Below, piece after piece: positions 20,937 to 34,576 of a stretch of 64,000 bases of DNA. Origin of the DNA: Helichrysum umbraculigerum (lineage: Eukaryota; Streptophyta; Magnoliopsida; Asterales; Asteraceae); contig CATIUR010000005.1 in the NCBI GenBank assembly GCA_949592205.1, positions 131,930,777-131,994,776 on the forward strand, read 5' to 3'. The notes beneath the pieces were generated by a model. That model searched no databases and was not told the DNA's origin. It worked only from the letters and a program-made list of their open reading frames with translations. Each line of letters begins with the position of its first letter. Position 1 is the stretch's first letter. The position numbers and the translations under genes are program-made.

Positions 20937-22594
20937 CCCGTATCTATCTTATACTCTTTCTAAAACATTCCAGAAAAAAAAATACATACGAGGTATCAAA
21001 ATCGTGGATCGACATCACCATCATCAATCCTTCAATCTCAATTTCAATCCAAGCTAGAAATCTTCAAGATTATCATTCTCATCATCATCTCTAAACTATT
21101 GTAAGTGTTTTCTTATGAATTATAACCTAGGGTTTTAAGGGATTAGTGGGTTTTGATGATTTCATTCAATTGGCTCAAATCAGGGCATGAAATTGAATTA
21201 GTTAATGTTATGAGTATGATTAACATCATTAGTAATCAGTTTACCCCATGAAAATAGTAAATTCATCAAGAGTGTTCTTGATGAAGTTATGGGATTTTGC
21301 TAAAACTCTTTTGAATTGAGTTCATTAACATAAAGAGTAGTTAGTTATGTTGATAGAAGTATAAATAGATTATGTTAACAAGAATTCAACAAGAACTCTA
21401 GGTATTCAAGGATTTGGAATGATTATGAAATTAAAAGTTAAATTAATTAGTGGAATAATGAATGATTTAGGCTAATTAAAGTGGGGGAGTATAAAATATG
21501 AGTATTAGTTAGTTATCATGAGTCTTGGATTCTAATAATTGGGTATCATTATATGTTAATTGAAATAGGTGGTTAAAAGCTCGGAATAGGTTGTATCGTT
21601 GTGGCTAGAATCTTCAATCACACAATAAGGTGAGTATATAGCAAATCAATTAAGTGAAGGTTATGTAAATCCGGATTGCTTAAAAGCAAGAGGTTTTACA
21701 TAATCATGATATCGTCGTTACACCTGTTTATTGTTGTTATTGGTATTATTGTATGCAATTGTTACGAAATATATATTACGAAATATGTGCTAAGCACAAT
21801 CTGTATCTTAAGGACCGCGGATCCAATTGGTATCTACCTCTATATAAGCTCATTATTTGATAGACTAAGAATTATATGTGTGATTGTATTGCTTAATTGG
21901 TTACCTATGTATTCACTAGGCATTTTATGCTTACTTCGTATTATTTTAATGTATTATAGGTAATAGCTCTCAAAGGAAGGATAAGGAAGTTAAAAAGGAA
22001 TAGCGTGGATTAGCTTGCATGTTAGTAAGTGGCAAGCTCACCCTCTTTTGGATTATCGTTTTATATCATCTTGTGTAATACGCCCAACACTTTCTTTTGA
22101 AATACTTGAAGTAATGGGTAGTAATATGTTTTGTAATAGTTGACTTTAAAAGTCAACAACTGGTGTAAATTATGTATTGAAGAGGGAATAGAAGTGTTAG
22201 TCTGTTAAAAAGGGTTGAATGTGTTGTGGGTGTCAAAATGGGTCACTTTTAACCCATACGTGTATAATAACTTGACCAAGGTTATGAAAGTTTGGTCATT
22301 TGTTTTAAGTGTAATTTAGCATTTTAGGGAAGTGGTGAAAGTTGCAAGAGTCACTAGTGTATAAATTGCATCTTGAAGTGTTCACTAAAAGTGCCAAAAT
22401 GGGCGAAAACGAGTTATACGCCCAAATGTTGTGTCTTTGTGAAAAATGAAAAAGTACAAAAAGGGAAACCTTTAGTTTAGTCATTTGAAGATATCTGCAA
22501 AGTTTTAGGATCAATTTCGTTACGGTTTATGAGTTACGATTAATTGAAATCTGTCAAAATTTGAATTAAAGTCTGAACTGGAAATAAACTAGCA

Positions 22595-22773
22595 AACGCG
22601 ATCCGGCTGGAAGCCCGGGATCGCGTTCCTCTTTGAAAAATCACCAACTTCGGTGTTGAACTAATAAACGCGATCCAGCTAAGGTGTCAGGATCGCGTTC
22701 GTCAGTGTAATTTCGTCACAGAACGTTTTTGAACTTAGAAACGCGATCCGGCTAGTTGTCCTGGGATCGCGTT
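22595..22773 (+). repeat. Three long-stem palindromes in E2 5' LTR
   Basis: Units at 22595-22627, 22667-22699 and 22739-22773 each have AACGCGATCC paired with GGATCGCGTT around a different 13-15 nt centre. The equivalents in the 3' LTR start near 33456; there the third unit has one arm mutated to AATGCGATCC. Confidence 0.9.
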
Positions 22774-22940
22774 AGTGCGTGAGAAATTGGTACCCAGTTT
22801 ATTGTACAACCCTAGAAGAAAATTGTATTAAAATTATTAAGATACTAATTGAGATAACATAATTTGAATTATTAAGAAGTAATGGGACCTAAATGTATTC
22901 GCTAAAAAAAAAAAAAAAAAAATGTCTGGGCGTTTCAAGT

Positions 22941-22952
22941 TGGTATCAAAGC
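22941..22952 (+). other. E2 primer binding site
   Basis: TGGTATCAAAGC, 3 nt after the 5' LTR. It differs from the initiator tRNA-Met complement TGGTATCAGAGC at one base. Confidence 0.85.
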
Positions 22953-23322
22953 GATAGTTTAAGAGAATTACGTAATCCACATTAGGATTGCATAATCTTA
23001 AACTATTTCGAATCTATGATTATGTTGATAATTGTATTGTGATAGAATCTTGTTTTGTGAATTGATGTGGAACCTTAAGAATGATTGTTGCCTTGCTTAA
23101 ATACGTTCAAGAGGAATGAATAGAAGTGTGTAATTAGTATAATATGTCTACGTCTGGCCAACGCAGTTGTATTATACTAGTGCACATGGGTGATTCAATA
23201 CCTTTGAATGTAATATAGGTTTGGTGAATGATTGTTCTTGATGGTTTATATAGGATATCTTTAACTTGTATTACTATATAGAATTTGGAATATATTAATT
23301 AAATTGTTAATCCTTGTAGTAA

Positions 23323-26300
23323 ATGGAATCAATAAATCAAGGTGATCAGAATCCTCAGGGAAATTCTCCTCAACATGAAGAGAATGCAGGTGATAGAAGT
23401 TTAAACCCTGAGGATGAAGCAGGGATTAGGCAAATTATCGGGCAAGCCCTTAAAGAGTTTGGCCCAACTGTAATCTATGAAGTAGATAACATTGTAACTT
23501 CTAAAGTCAATCAAGTATTAACTGATAAGTTAAAAGAATTTGAACAACAACACCCTATTCTAATGAATCCTTTAGTAGCCACGGGACTCTTGACTACTCA
23601 AGGGTCGGCAGAAAGCTATGATTTCAAAAAGTTTTCCGGTTGTAAACCGCCTGAATTTGAAGGTGAATTGAATCCTGTTGCTAGTCTTAGGTGGTTAAGT
23701 AGAATGGAGGAAACGTTTCTATTATCTAAATGTCCTGATAATTTGAGAGTGCTGTTTGCTGCTCATCAACTCAAAGGTGATGCTCACGAATGGTGGAATT
23801 CAAAGATTGACACCTATGGATTTGAAACAGCATCTCAATTTTCTTGGGACAAGTTTAAAGAATTATTCAAAAGTGAATTTTCACCACCAGCTGAACTAGA
23901 AAAGTTAAAGGGTGAATTTCTTGCGATTAATCAAGGAAGGATGTCTGTAGCTGAATATTCCAAATCCTTCCATGAAAAATCTCGTTTCTGTCCGGAGTAC
24001 ACTTCTAACGAGAAGTTGTTGACTGATCATTTCTATCGTCACTTGAATCTTGAAATCCGTGAATCTATTGATCAGTCATTTTATAAAGATATTCCAACGA
24101 TATTGAATCGAGCCTTAGTAAGAGAAAAAGATTTACTAGCTAAGCGTGCTGAATATGCTAGTAAAAGAAAAGCTGAGCAATCTGCTCCATCTCAATCATC
24201 ATCGTTTAAGAAAACCAGAACCGATTCGAAATCACCATCACAACAACCCTCACAAAAATCTCAATCACAACAACAGTTTTCTCAACCCCGTACTCGTGAA
24301 TGGCCATTATGCGATAAATGTGGAAAAAGACATCTTGGGGATTGTAAATGTTTCAAGTGTGGGAGGCCTGGACACATGGCACCGGATTGCCCTAGTCCTT
24401 TCCGTTTATGTTACACCTGTTTCAAAAGCGATCATATTCAGGCGGATTGTCCCGTTAAGAAAGAAGAGCAGAGAAAGCAACAACAAAGAAAAGATTCTGA
24501 GAAGAAAGGGACAACTGCCCGATCGGGAGCCAAACCCCGTGCTTTTCAAATTACAGCGGAGGAGGCTAAGGAATCACATGATGTGGTGACAGGTACCTTT
24601 ATTATAAATTCTATACCTGCCCATGTTTTGTTTGATTCTGGGGCTTCCAGATCTTTTGTATCACTTTCGTTTTGTAAATGTTTAAATATTTCTGTATCTA
24701 AACTTGATCATCCCTTAGAAGTTGAAATAGCTGATAATAAGCTAGTAATAGTTTCTGATGTGTATAAGGGGTGTATCATCGAAATAGGAAGTGCGAAATT
24801 TAATGTTGATCTAATCCCAATGCAAATGGGGGAGTTCAACATAGTAATAGGAATGGATTGGTTAGGACGAAATAAATGTGTAATCAATTGTCATGGAAAA
24901 GTTATTTTCCTGAAAGCACCTAGCGGACAGGATATAACTGTTTATGGCGAACGTATCAATCGAACTATTCCTGTATGCACGTATGCACGAGCTAAAAGAT
25001 TGTTATCACATGGGTGTCGAGCCTTTTTGGCACATGTGGTTGATAACTCTAAATCTGTTGCTGTTCTTTCTGATATCCCTGTTGTCAATGAATTCCCGGA
25101 TGTATTTCCTGATGAACTCCCTGGTCTTCCACCTGATCGACAAGTTGAATTTAGAATTGATTTAATTCATGGAGCTGTTCCAATTGCTAAAACCCCATAT
25201 CGGTTAGCTCCGACCGAAATGCAAGAGATGATGAATCAACTGCAGGAACTCCTTGATAAAGGTTTTATTCGTCCTAGCAGCTCGCCTTGGGGAGCTCCAG
25301 TGTTATTCGTTAAAAAGAAAGATGGATCTTTAAGAATGTGTATCGATTATCGGGAATTAAACAAAGTGACCATTAAGAATCGTTATCCTTTACCTCGAAT
25401 TGATGACTTATTTGATCAACTGCAAGGTGCCAGTTTCTTCTCAAAAATTGATCTTCGGTCTGGTTACCATCAGTTGAAGGTAAAGGAAGAAGATATTTCT
25501 AAAACCGCTTTTCGAACTCGTTATGGTCACCATGAATTCGTTGTCATGCCATTCGGTTTAACCAATGCTCCAGCTGCATTTATGGACTTGATGAATCGTG
25601 TATGTCGTCCTATGCTGGATAAATTTGTGATTGTTTTTATTGATGACATTCTCATTTACTCTAAAAGTGAGAGTGATCATTCAATTCATCTAAGGCAAGT
25701 GCTTGAAATGCTTCGACGTGAAAAACTTTACGCTAAATTTTCCAAGTGTGAATTCTGGTTGCGTGAAGTCCAGTTTCTTGGACATGTGATTAATGTCCAT
25801 GGTATTCAAGTTGATCCATCTAAAGTTGCTGCAGTGCTTAAGTGGGATCCTCCTTCGAGCCCCACTGAGGTTAGAAGTTTTCTTGGTCTTGCGGGTTACT
25901 ATCGTCGTTTCATTCAAGATTTTTCTAAGATTGCTACCCCATTGACTCAATTGACTCGAAAGAGTGTATTTTGGAAATGGGGTGAAGAACAATCTAAAGC
26001 ATTCCAATTGTTGAAAGAAAAGCTCAGTCAGGCTCCTATCCTTGTTCTACCAGAAGGTAATGAGGATATTGTGGTTTATTGTGATGCTTCTAAGCTTGGC
26101 TTGGGCTGTGTATTAATGCAACGTGGGAAGGTTATAGCTTATGCTTCGCGTCAACTTAAATCTCATGAACAAAACTATCCTACTCACGATCTTGAATTAG
26201 CAGCTGTGGTCTTTGCATTGAAGATTTGGCGACATTATCTATATGGAGTCAAGTCTACTATTTATACTGACCACAAAAGCTTGAAATATTTCTTTGATCA

Positions 26301-26918
26301 GCGAGATTTGAATAACAGACAAAGAAGGTGGCTTGATCTGGTTAAGGATTACGATTGTGACATTCTTTACCACCCTGGTAAGGCTAATGTCGTTGCGGAT
26401 GCTCTTAGCCGAAAGGCTATTCATTATATTCTTTCAGTGAAATCTCTTAGCATGATTGTGTCTCCTCAATTGCTTGATTCTATAAAAACTGCTCAAATTG
26501 ATGCGTTATCTTCTAATGACCTGAGTAAGCAACGCTTAAAGGGTCAACTTTCTGAATTAATTGAAGATTCTCGAGGGCTGAGAACTCGTTATGGTAGAAT
26601 CTGGATACCAGTAACGAGTGATGTGAAGAAATTGTTATTGGATGAATCTCATAAATCAAAATATTCTGTTCATCCAGGTGCCACCATAATGTATCGTGAT
26701 CTGAAATGTGATTATTGGTGGCCTGGTATGAAACGTGATATCATTAAGTACATCCAGAATTGTCTCACTTGTCTTCAAGTAAAAGCTGAGCATCAACAAC
26801 CATATGGAAAACTCCAACCTTTGGATATTCCAATATGGAAATGGGAACACATCACCATGGATTTTGTTACAAAGCTGCCGAGAACTCCTCGTCAGCATGA
26901 TGCCATTTGGGTGATTGT
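23323..26918 (+). pseudogene. E2 gag-pol, 5' part (cut in integrase)
   Basis: Open from ATG through Gag, protease, RT, RNase H and the start of integrase, then cut by S3 at 26918, after which the frame runs to a stop in S3 at 26944-26946. Gag spans about 85-270. CCHC knuckles are CFKCGRPGHMAPDC (about 343) and CYTCFKSDHIQADC. The protease has DSGA (about 439), RT has KKKDGSLRMC (about 664) and FIDDILIYS (about 772), RNase H has YCDAS (about 919), and the integrase HHCC domain starts near 1109. The last pre-insertion residues are IWVIV. It resumes in frame at 30621. The total before the break would be about 1533 aa. Confidence 0.95.
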
Positions 26919-28086
26919 TGTGACAACTCTCCAAATTAGGTATTAATTAACATTTAAGCATGTGTATTCTTACGCTAATTTCGTGGTTAAGTTTTAACAA
27001 AACTTTTTGTTATGATGTAAGCCTAGCAAGCCCGTACTTTAAACAAAAAGTAAAATGTAATACGTAAGTAATTATTAATTACGTACAAATATATCAGAAC
27101 GAACCCGACAAAAATAAATGACAAAAGTTTCGTGATACAAAAATAATTAATAATATAATTATTAATTACTAGTATTTACATATCTATAACATGTAGATAT
27201 AAAGGTCTAAATATACGTTTAACATAAAACGTAATATAAAACGAACAGAAATAATTCTAAAACGCGCATACGACGTCGTATCATAAAAATGCAAATTTTC
27301 TTGTTCGTTTGGAAGAAGTTAGAACATTACCTCAAAATATGAAATCATAATTTGACTGAAATTTGGCGCTCAATTATATGTGCGCAGTAAAATGTACAAA
27401 AATGTACATCGATTTAAAATAACGATAACATCATTATTCTAATCATAAATTACGAACCAGTAGAACACCTACAAAATAAAAATGTAAAATGTTTATTTTT
27501 ATATTGCTAAAATTATACCCGTACTCGAAATTGAGGTGCCAAAACTTGGCACCTAACTTCAATAATTGAGAGACCACGACAGGTGATCTCCCATACTCGT
27601 TTGAAATAATACTCCCTCCTTCATTTTCTTTCTGTGATCTTCAACACACCCACAAATCATCATCATCTATCTATCTCATTTTCTTCTCACTAAGTAAAAC
27701 ACAACAAGATCAGAGGCAACAACAAACCAGGAGCATCATCATTTTCATCATCATCGTTCATCATCTCCATCATTTTCACTTTGTAAGAAAAACTACAAAC
27801 CTTTGATTTCTTTACTTTAATTTCGTCATCTAACATGTTTATACATCATAATCTAAACATATAACACATAAATTGAAAGATTGATGGATTGTTCTTGAAA
27901 ATGGGTTTGAGAAACCAAAACTTCAAATACAAAATCGACACATAAAAACAAGTTAAAATGAAGTAATAAGTTGTAAAAACGACGTATAACACTTATATAA
28001 ACATTTGGTATTGGTGTGTAAAAGATTGAAACCAAAATGATTGAGCCTATAATTGCTCTGTTACGAACAGGTTCTGAATACAGCAT

Positions 28087-28456
28087 GAATCCGGCGGATT
28101 CATGCTGAATCCGGCGGATTCCCGGATCAAACTCGCACACCATAATCGTTTAAACATTGTGAACGAGTAAAAGACAACAACGATCCGGTGATCCCAAACC
28201 TTCACACGAAAATGCCCTGTGAACACAAAAGAATCCGGCGGATTCACCTAAATCCGGCGGATTCACCTAAATCCGGCGGATTCACCTAAGCTTCACACAA
28301 AACGTCTTGTGAACGCAAAAGAATCCGGCGGATTCAATTGAATCCGGCGGATTCACCTATTTTGACCCGACCCGGCGGCTTGACCCGAAGATCCGGCAAC
28401 ACCTTTTCATTTTACGAGAATCCGGCGGATTCAAATAGAATCCGGCGGATTCCCGT
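28087..28456. repeat. Nine near-perfect palindromes GAATCCGGCGGATTC in S3
   Basis: A 14-15-bp near-palindrome is repeated nine times in clusters of two or three, mostly separated by 5-8 bp, within 370 bp. It is the S3 counterpart of the unrelated repeat clusters in the other LTRs. Confidence 0.9.
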
Positions 28457-28782
28457 GTCTGGTCAACACCTTGACTTTTATTTTAAAAACAAAACGATTC
28501 CATTTATAAGTAACATTATAAAACGAGACAAACTATGAATACGGACATTGGACTTATTTGTTTCGTATGAACAAACGATATATGACATATATATATATAT
28601 ATACGAACTTTGTAAATTATACGATTTGGATACGATTACACAATCGGAACATTTAAACTTTTTAACATTTACTAAACAAACGTAGTGATATTAAAAACAA
28701 ATGACATTCGTTTTATAAAAACAATCTAAGTTTTAAAACAAATAAAACTTGCAACCTTTTTAAAAATACGAAACGACGTATT

Positions 28783-28784
<2 letters not shown>

Positions 28785-28861
<77 letters not shown>
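28785..28861. repeat. (AT)n microsatellite in S3
   Basis: About 38 uninterrupted TA units. The YIYIYI-type reading frames over it are artefacts. Confidence 0.95.
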
Positions 28862-28863
<2 letters not shown>

Positions 28864-30620
28864 GAGAACACACGTTATATATATAGACACAAACGACATT
28901 TGAATTATATTCACGATTATACGTTTTCTTAAACAAATGAAAACTTATATATATTTTGATATACGTAAACAATGTATTGATTAAACATATGTACATACGA
29001 CACTTAGGAATATATATTCACAAATATATATACACAATGAATTTCACATTTAACGAACGTGTAATCTAATAATATACGACAAGTATATTACATAAGTATA
29101 CATATATAGAACAAATATATGTACATACAACGATATTGGAATAACATTCGAATTATACGTACAACTGTAAACAAAGTATATGTACAAATGAAACAAAACG
29201 ACCTTCCGATAAATAAACAATTACATATTGGTTTGTACACTTACAAGTGTACGACTGAGAAATAATAACGTTATTTCCACACCATGACACTAGCAAAGTT
29301 AATAACTTACATTAATAAGAAATCAACCATTTCTTCAAACAAAACAAACTGTTAACATAAGTGATTAAAACAAATCAAACATACTTATGTTACTACATTT
29401 ATTGTATATAGGTTAACATACCTTGGGCTATTATCTGTTTGGCAGCTAGCTTTCATACCGAGCAAACTACTGTGAGTTCACAGCCCCTACTTTACAAATG
29501 TTTTATGCTTTTAAACATAGGGGTGTAAACATAGAAACTGCATGCAAACATATGCAGCAAACTATATAAATGCTTTATTGATTTATACAACGGTTTGATA
29601 TGAAATTACATTTTCACAACTGTTTTGGGAATTAGACAACGAATCCTAGTACGGAACCAGACTCCCAATGTATGCATGAAAAGTCCTTATGTCATGCAAA
29701 CTATAACCATTAGCTAGGTGACTCTAGCCACTGAGTATACGAATAGTACTATTGCCGTGACGACCCTCCTGTGGATGGAGCGTATACTTAACTGTCCTTC
29801 AGGCAAGAAACATAAGTTTTGGTTGTGGTTTGGTTATAGGGTTAGGTCGCGTTACTTTAACCTGCGAGGTTTAGCTCACCTTTCAGGGGATTATAGTCTA
29901 AGCATTCCCACACTTATTATTTAGGATGAACATATCCTACAACTGCTTTATTTCAGTATACGTACTGATTATATTTATATTCTGGTAAACAACCAGACAT
30001 ATGATTTGGGTAACAACCCACATAAAACTATATTTTAGGGTAACTATCCCTATCATCTTATAATTTGCAAAACCTGCAAACCTTTATTTATTGAATAACA
30101 TTTCAATAATTTAAACATAAATGGTTTAACATACCACATATTTATACAAAACCTGTGAATTCACTCAACATATTTGTTGACGACTTTCTTTCTATGTTTT
30201 ACAGGAAATTAGCCATGTAAGTAAGGATCGCATGCATTCAGGATGGACAACCCTGGACTACTTAGGATGCCATATATTTTGGGACAGCTTTTGAGGATTT
30301 CCTCTGTATTACTGCAGACATTGCAGTTATACTCATGAAATCTTATCTTAACATAAGTATTGTAAAACTCAAATGTTTTAAACTCTATTACTACTGTATG
30401 ACTTACATAGTCGTACTACCTTTGTAACAACTGTTTTAAACTGGCATCCTTAATATATTATGTTCTGTATGATCATATGCTCTGATACAATGAATGCACA
30501 ATTGATACGTCATCACCCCGCTGTTAAACTGTTTAAACAAGATGCTTCCGCTAAATCTTAACTTGCTTCCGCTAAACATTAAATAAACACAATTATGGAT
30601 TTTGGGGGTGTGACAATTGT

Positions 30621-31626
30621 GGACCGATTAACAAAAAGTGCTCTTTTTATACCTATTAAAGAAGCGTCCTCTTCTGAAGTATTAGCTGATATCTATATTC
30701 GGGAAGTGGTTGCTCGTCATGGAGTACCTGTTTCTATTGTTTCTGATAGGGATACTCGTTTTACCTCTCGATTCTGGAAGAAATTTCAAAAAGATTTGGA
30801 TACTCAACTACATATTAGTACGGCTTTTCATCCTCAAACGGATGGACAAAGTGAACGTACTATTCAAACTCTAGAAGATATGTTGCGAGCGTGTATCATT
30901 GACTTTGGTGGTAGCTGGGATTCTCATCTTCCATTGGTGGAATTTTCATATAACAATAGTTATCATTCTTCCATAAAGATGCCACCATATCAAATGCTTT
31001 ATGGTCGAAAGTGTCGTACTCCCATTTGTTGGGGAGAAGTCGGTCAACGTGAGCTAGGCAGTACTGATGTAGTTCAAATGACTACTGAAAAGATTGATCA
31101 AATCCGTGAAAGACTAAAAATGGCTCAAGACCGACAGAAATCTTATGCTGATAAACGCAGACGACCAATTGAATTTCAAGTTGGTGATAAAGTAATGTTA
31201 AAGGTTTCTCCTTGGAAAGGTATCATTCGATTTCGTAAGAGAGGAAAACTAAGTCCAATATATATTGGACCTTTCGAAATACTTGATCGTGTTGGTCGTG
31301 TAGCTTATCGGTTACAGTTACCGGATGAGCTTAGCGGTATTCATGATACATTCCACGTGTCACAGCTTCGAAAATGTCTTGTTGACGAAGCTTTATATGT
31401 ACCTCTTCCTGAAATCCAAATAAATGAGAAATTGAATTATATAGAAGAACCCGTCAAGATTCTTGATCAAAAAGTTAAACAATTAAGAAATAAAACGGTT
31501 TCTAGCGTCAAAGTTCAGTGGCAACATAGAAAAGGTTCTGAGTTTACTTGGGAACCTGAAGAATGGATGATGGTGTATTATCCTGCTGTGTATCAAGAAT
31601 GGTTCGTGAGGACACGAACAGAATAA
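30621..31626 (+). pseudogene. E2 gag-pol, 3' part (integrase core to chromodomain)
   Basis: The continuation of the E2 polyprotein after S3, in the frame left at 26918. It carries VDRLTKSA, SDRDTRFTS, the QSERT region holding the catalytic Glu, the GPFEIL module and a chromodomain-like tail (YIEEPVKILD ... FTWEPEEW). It ends 12 bp before the 3' LTR, next to the polypurine tract. An apparent upstream Met at 30595 lies inside S3 and is not the native start. Confidence 0.93.
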
Positions 31627-31638
31627 GTGGGGGAGATT

Positions 31639-33797
31639 TGTAACATCCCAATATTTGAGGTATTATTTTAGTGTATCCAAAAATATACATTTTATGAAAT
31701 AGTATCATTGAAATAATAAGATATAATATAAAACGCAATTAGGTTTCTCAGTTCTAGACTGTAAATAATTAAAAGAATTGGGTTTAATATATAAAACCCG
31801 TATCTATCTTATACTCTTTCTAAAACATTCCAGAAAAAAAAAATACATACGAGGTATCAAAATCGTGGATCGACATCACCATCATCAATCCTTCAATCTC
31901 AATTTCAATCCAAGCTAGAAATCTTCAAGATTATCATTCTCATCATCATCTCTAAACTATTGTAAGTGTTTTCTTATGAATTATAACCTAGGGTTTTAAG
32001 GGATTAGTGGGTTTTGATGATTTCATTCAATTGGCTCAAATCAGGGCATGAAATTGAATTAGTTAATGTTATGAGTATGATTAACATCATTAGTAATCAG
32101 TTTACCCCATGAAAATAGTAAATTCATCAAGAGTGTTCTTGATGAAGTTATGGGATTTTGCTAAAACTCTTTTGAATTGAGTTCATTAACATAAAGAGTA
32201 GTTAGTTATGTTGATAGAAGTATAAATAGATTATGTTAACAAGAATTCAACAAGAACTCTAGGTATTCAAGGATTTGGAATGATTATGAAATTAAAAGTT
32301 AAATTAATTAGTGGAATAATGAATGATTTAGGCTAATTAAAGTGGGGGAGTATAAAATATGAGTATTAGTTAGTTATCATGAGTCTTGGATTCTAATAAT
32401 TGGGTATCATTATATGTTAATTGAAATAGGTGGTTAAAAGCTCGGAATAGGTTGTATCGTTGTGGCTAGAATCTTCAATCACACAATAAGGTGAGTATAT
32501 AGCAAATCAATTAAGTGAAGGTTATGTAAATCCGGATTGCTTAAAAGCAAGAGGTTTTACATAATCATGATATCGTCGTTACACCTGTTTATTGTTGTTA
32601 TTGGTATTATTGTATGCAATTGTTACGAAATATATATTACGAAATATGTGCTAAGCACAATCTGTATCTTAAGGACCGCGGATCCAATTGGTATCTACCT
32701 CTATATAAGCTCATTATTTGATAGACTAAGAATTATATGTGTGATTGTATTGCTTAATTGGTTACCTATGTATTCACTAGGCATTTTATGCTTACTTCGT
32801 ATTATTTTAATGTATTATAGGTAATAGCTCTCAAAGGAAGGATAAGGAAGTTAAAAAGGAATAGCGTGGATTAGCTTGCATGTTAGTAAGTGGCAAGCTC
32901 ACCCTCTTTTGGATTATCGTTTTATATCATCTTGTGTAATACGCCCCAACACTTTCTTTTGAAATACTTGAAGTAATGGGTAGTAATATGTTTTGTAATA
33001 GTTGACTTTAAAAGTCAACAACTGGTGTAAATTATGTATTGAAGAGGGAATAGAAGTGTTAGTGTGTTAAAAAGGGTTGAATGTGTTGTGGGTGTCAAAA
33101 TGGGTCACTTTTAACCCATACGTGTATAATAACTTGACCAAGGTTATGAAAGTTTGGTCATTTGTTTTAAGTGTAATTTAGCATTTTAGGGAAGTGGTGA
33201 AAGTTGCAAGAGTCACTAGTGTATAAATTGCATCTTGAAGTGTTCACTAAAAGTGCCAAAATGGGCGAAAACGAGTTATACGCCCAAATGTTGTGTCTTT
33301 GTGAAAAATGAAAAAGTACAAAAAGGGAAACCTTTAGTTTAGTCATTTGAAGATATCTGCAAAGTTTTAGGATCAATTTCGTTACGGTTTATGAGTTACG
33401 ATTAATTGAAATCTGTCAAAATTTGAATTAAAGTCTGAACTGGAAATAAACTAGCAAACGCGATCCGGCTGGAAGCCCGGGATCGCGTTCCTCTTTGAAA
33501 AATCACCAACTTCGGTGTTGAACTAATAAACGCGATCCAGCTAAGGTGTCAGGATCGCGTTCGTCAGTGTAATTTCGTCACAGAACGTTTTTGAACTTAG
33601 AAATGCGATCCGGCTAGTTGTCCTGGGATCGCGTTCGTGCGTGAGAAATTGGTATCCAGTTTATTGTACAACCCTGGAAGAAAATTGTATTAAAATTATT
33701 AAGATACTAATTGAGATAACCTAATTTGAATTATTAAGAAGTAACGGGACCTAAATGTATTCGCTAAAAAAAAAAAAAAAAATTTCTGGGCGTTTCA
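31639..33797 (+). repeat. E2 3' LTR
   Basis: 2159 bp, about 99.4% identical to the 5' LTR by eye, ending at the CACTC duplication. It contains the same landmarks and a short ORF duplicated from the 5' LTR, which I do not regard as a gene. Confidence 0.95.
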
Positions 33798-33802
33798 CAC
33801 TC

Positions 33803-34561
33803 ACGGGGGCAAAAATCACTGATTGTTAAGCTTCGACTATGATGCTCACAGCATGTATATCAAACCTTACTCCACTTGTGAAATGATTACTTACTACTTA
33901 CTGGATTACTACCATGGGTTACTACCCGATGGCACCGATACAATGATAAACTACCGGATTACTACTAAGGGTTACTACCCTATTGCGAAGGTGCAATGAT
34001 TGATTACTGGACTACTACTTACTTGTTACCATGGGTTACTACCCGATGACACTGAAACAATGACTGATTACCATTTGATTACATGTATAAACTTCCTTAC
34101 GGTTTACTCAAATTGTGCAAACACCTTTACTACGATACTGCTTTTGTGAACTGTTATACTAAATTGTGTTCAATTGATTTACTTACTACAAACCTGTGAG
34201 ATTCACCAACCTTTTTGGTTGACGCTTTTTAGTAATGTATTCTCAGGTACGCAGCCACAGTAGGATGGCCCAGCAGGATCTACCATTATGCTAAGCTAGC
34301 TTGAGTCGCATGCTTACGAACATATGAAGATTTTCTTGCATTATATTTTGATAACTGTTATGTATTAAAATCTTCAGAAATCATTTTGCGAACTCATTGA
34401 TATTGTAAACTTATGAACTAAAACTTGTATTACTTTTGAAATGTTATGTATTTTCAAAACGTCTCATATAGAGTCGTTTACTTGTACTTTGGTGCTTTGA
34501 TTATTGATTAGTCACGCCCCGACCCGATTCGCTTCCGCAACCCGAAATAGGGGGTGTGACA
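33803..34561 (+). repeat. E4 5' LTR, second part
   Basis: Resumes the E4 5' LTR after E2. It has three GGGTTACTACCC inverted repeats (33915, 33969, 34033), the CAACC/GGTTG hairpin (34207-34221), the CTCAG|GTACG junction (34246/34247) and the end GGGGGTGTGACA. Confidence 0.93.
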
Positions 34562-34564
34562 GAT

Positions 34565-34576
34565 TGGTATCAGAGC
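34565..34576 (+). other. E4 primer binding site (initiator tRNA-Met)
   Basis: TGGTATCAGAGC, 3 nt after the 5' LTR, identical to that of E1. Confidence 0.95.

Larger units (their letters stand above)
20779..22937 (+). repeat. E2 5' LTR
   Basis: 2159 bp. Contains a TATA box (TATATAAAA, 20928-20936), AAG|GTGAGT (21629/21630), an 11-bp stem-loop (21659-21705), a GCAT/ATGC hairpin (21920-21930), an ATAG|GTAA junction (21959/21960) and three long inverted repeats AACGCGATCC...GGATCGCGTT (22595-22773). Confidence 0.95.
26919..30615 (+). mobile_element. S3: solo LTR inside the E2 integrase
   Basis: 3697 bp from TGTGACAACTC to GGGGGTGTGACA, flanked by exact TSD ATTGT (26914-26918 and 30616-30620). 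No PBS or coding domain, so it is read as a solo LTR. It contains a leader-like tract (about 27600-27790), nine GAATCCGGCGGATTC palindromes (28087-28456), a long (AT)n (28785-28861), a GTGAGT motif (29472), a multi-helix inverted repeat (29734-29788), a TCAACA/TGTTGA hairpin (30165-30180) and ACAG|G (30204/30205). It is the youngest layer of the nest. Confidence 0.92.
20779..33797 (+). mobile_element. E2: Ty3/gypsy chromovirus inserted in the E4 5' LTR
   Basis: Plus-strand element with LTRs 20779-22937 and 31639-33797, both 2159 bp, starting TGTAACATCC and ending GGGCGTTTCA. TSD CACTC lies at 20774-20778 and 33798-33802. The PBS is TGGTATCAAAGC (22941-22952, one base from the usual Met PBS) and the polypurine tract is at 31625-31638. 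Removing solo LTR S3 leaves about 9.3 kb with one open gag-pol frame, so E2 looks to have been complete before S3 broke its integrase. I count about 12 LTR substitutions. Confidence 0.95.

Noticed and set aside
21676..21963. 95-aa ORF, repeated exactly at 32537-32824
   Set aside because: Duplicate LTR sequence of E2; hydrophobic composition comes from AT-rich DNA, with no homology that I recognise.
30595..30620. Apparent Met start of the 343-aa integrase ORF
   Set aside because: It lies in the S3 LTR end and the duplicated target; the real frame continues from 26918.
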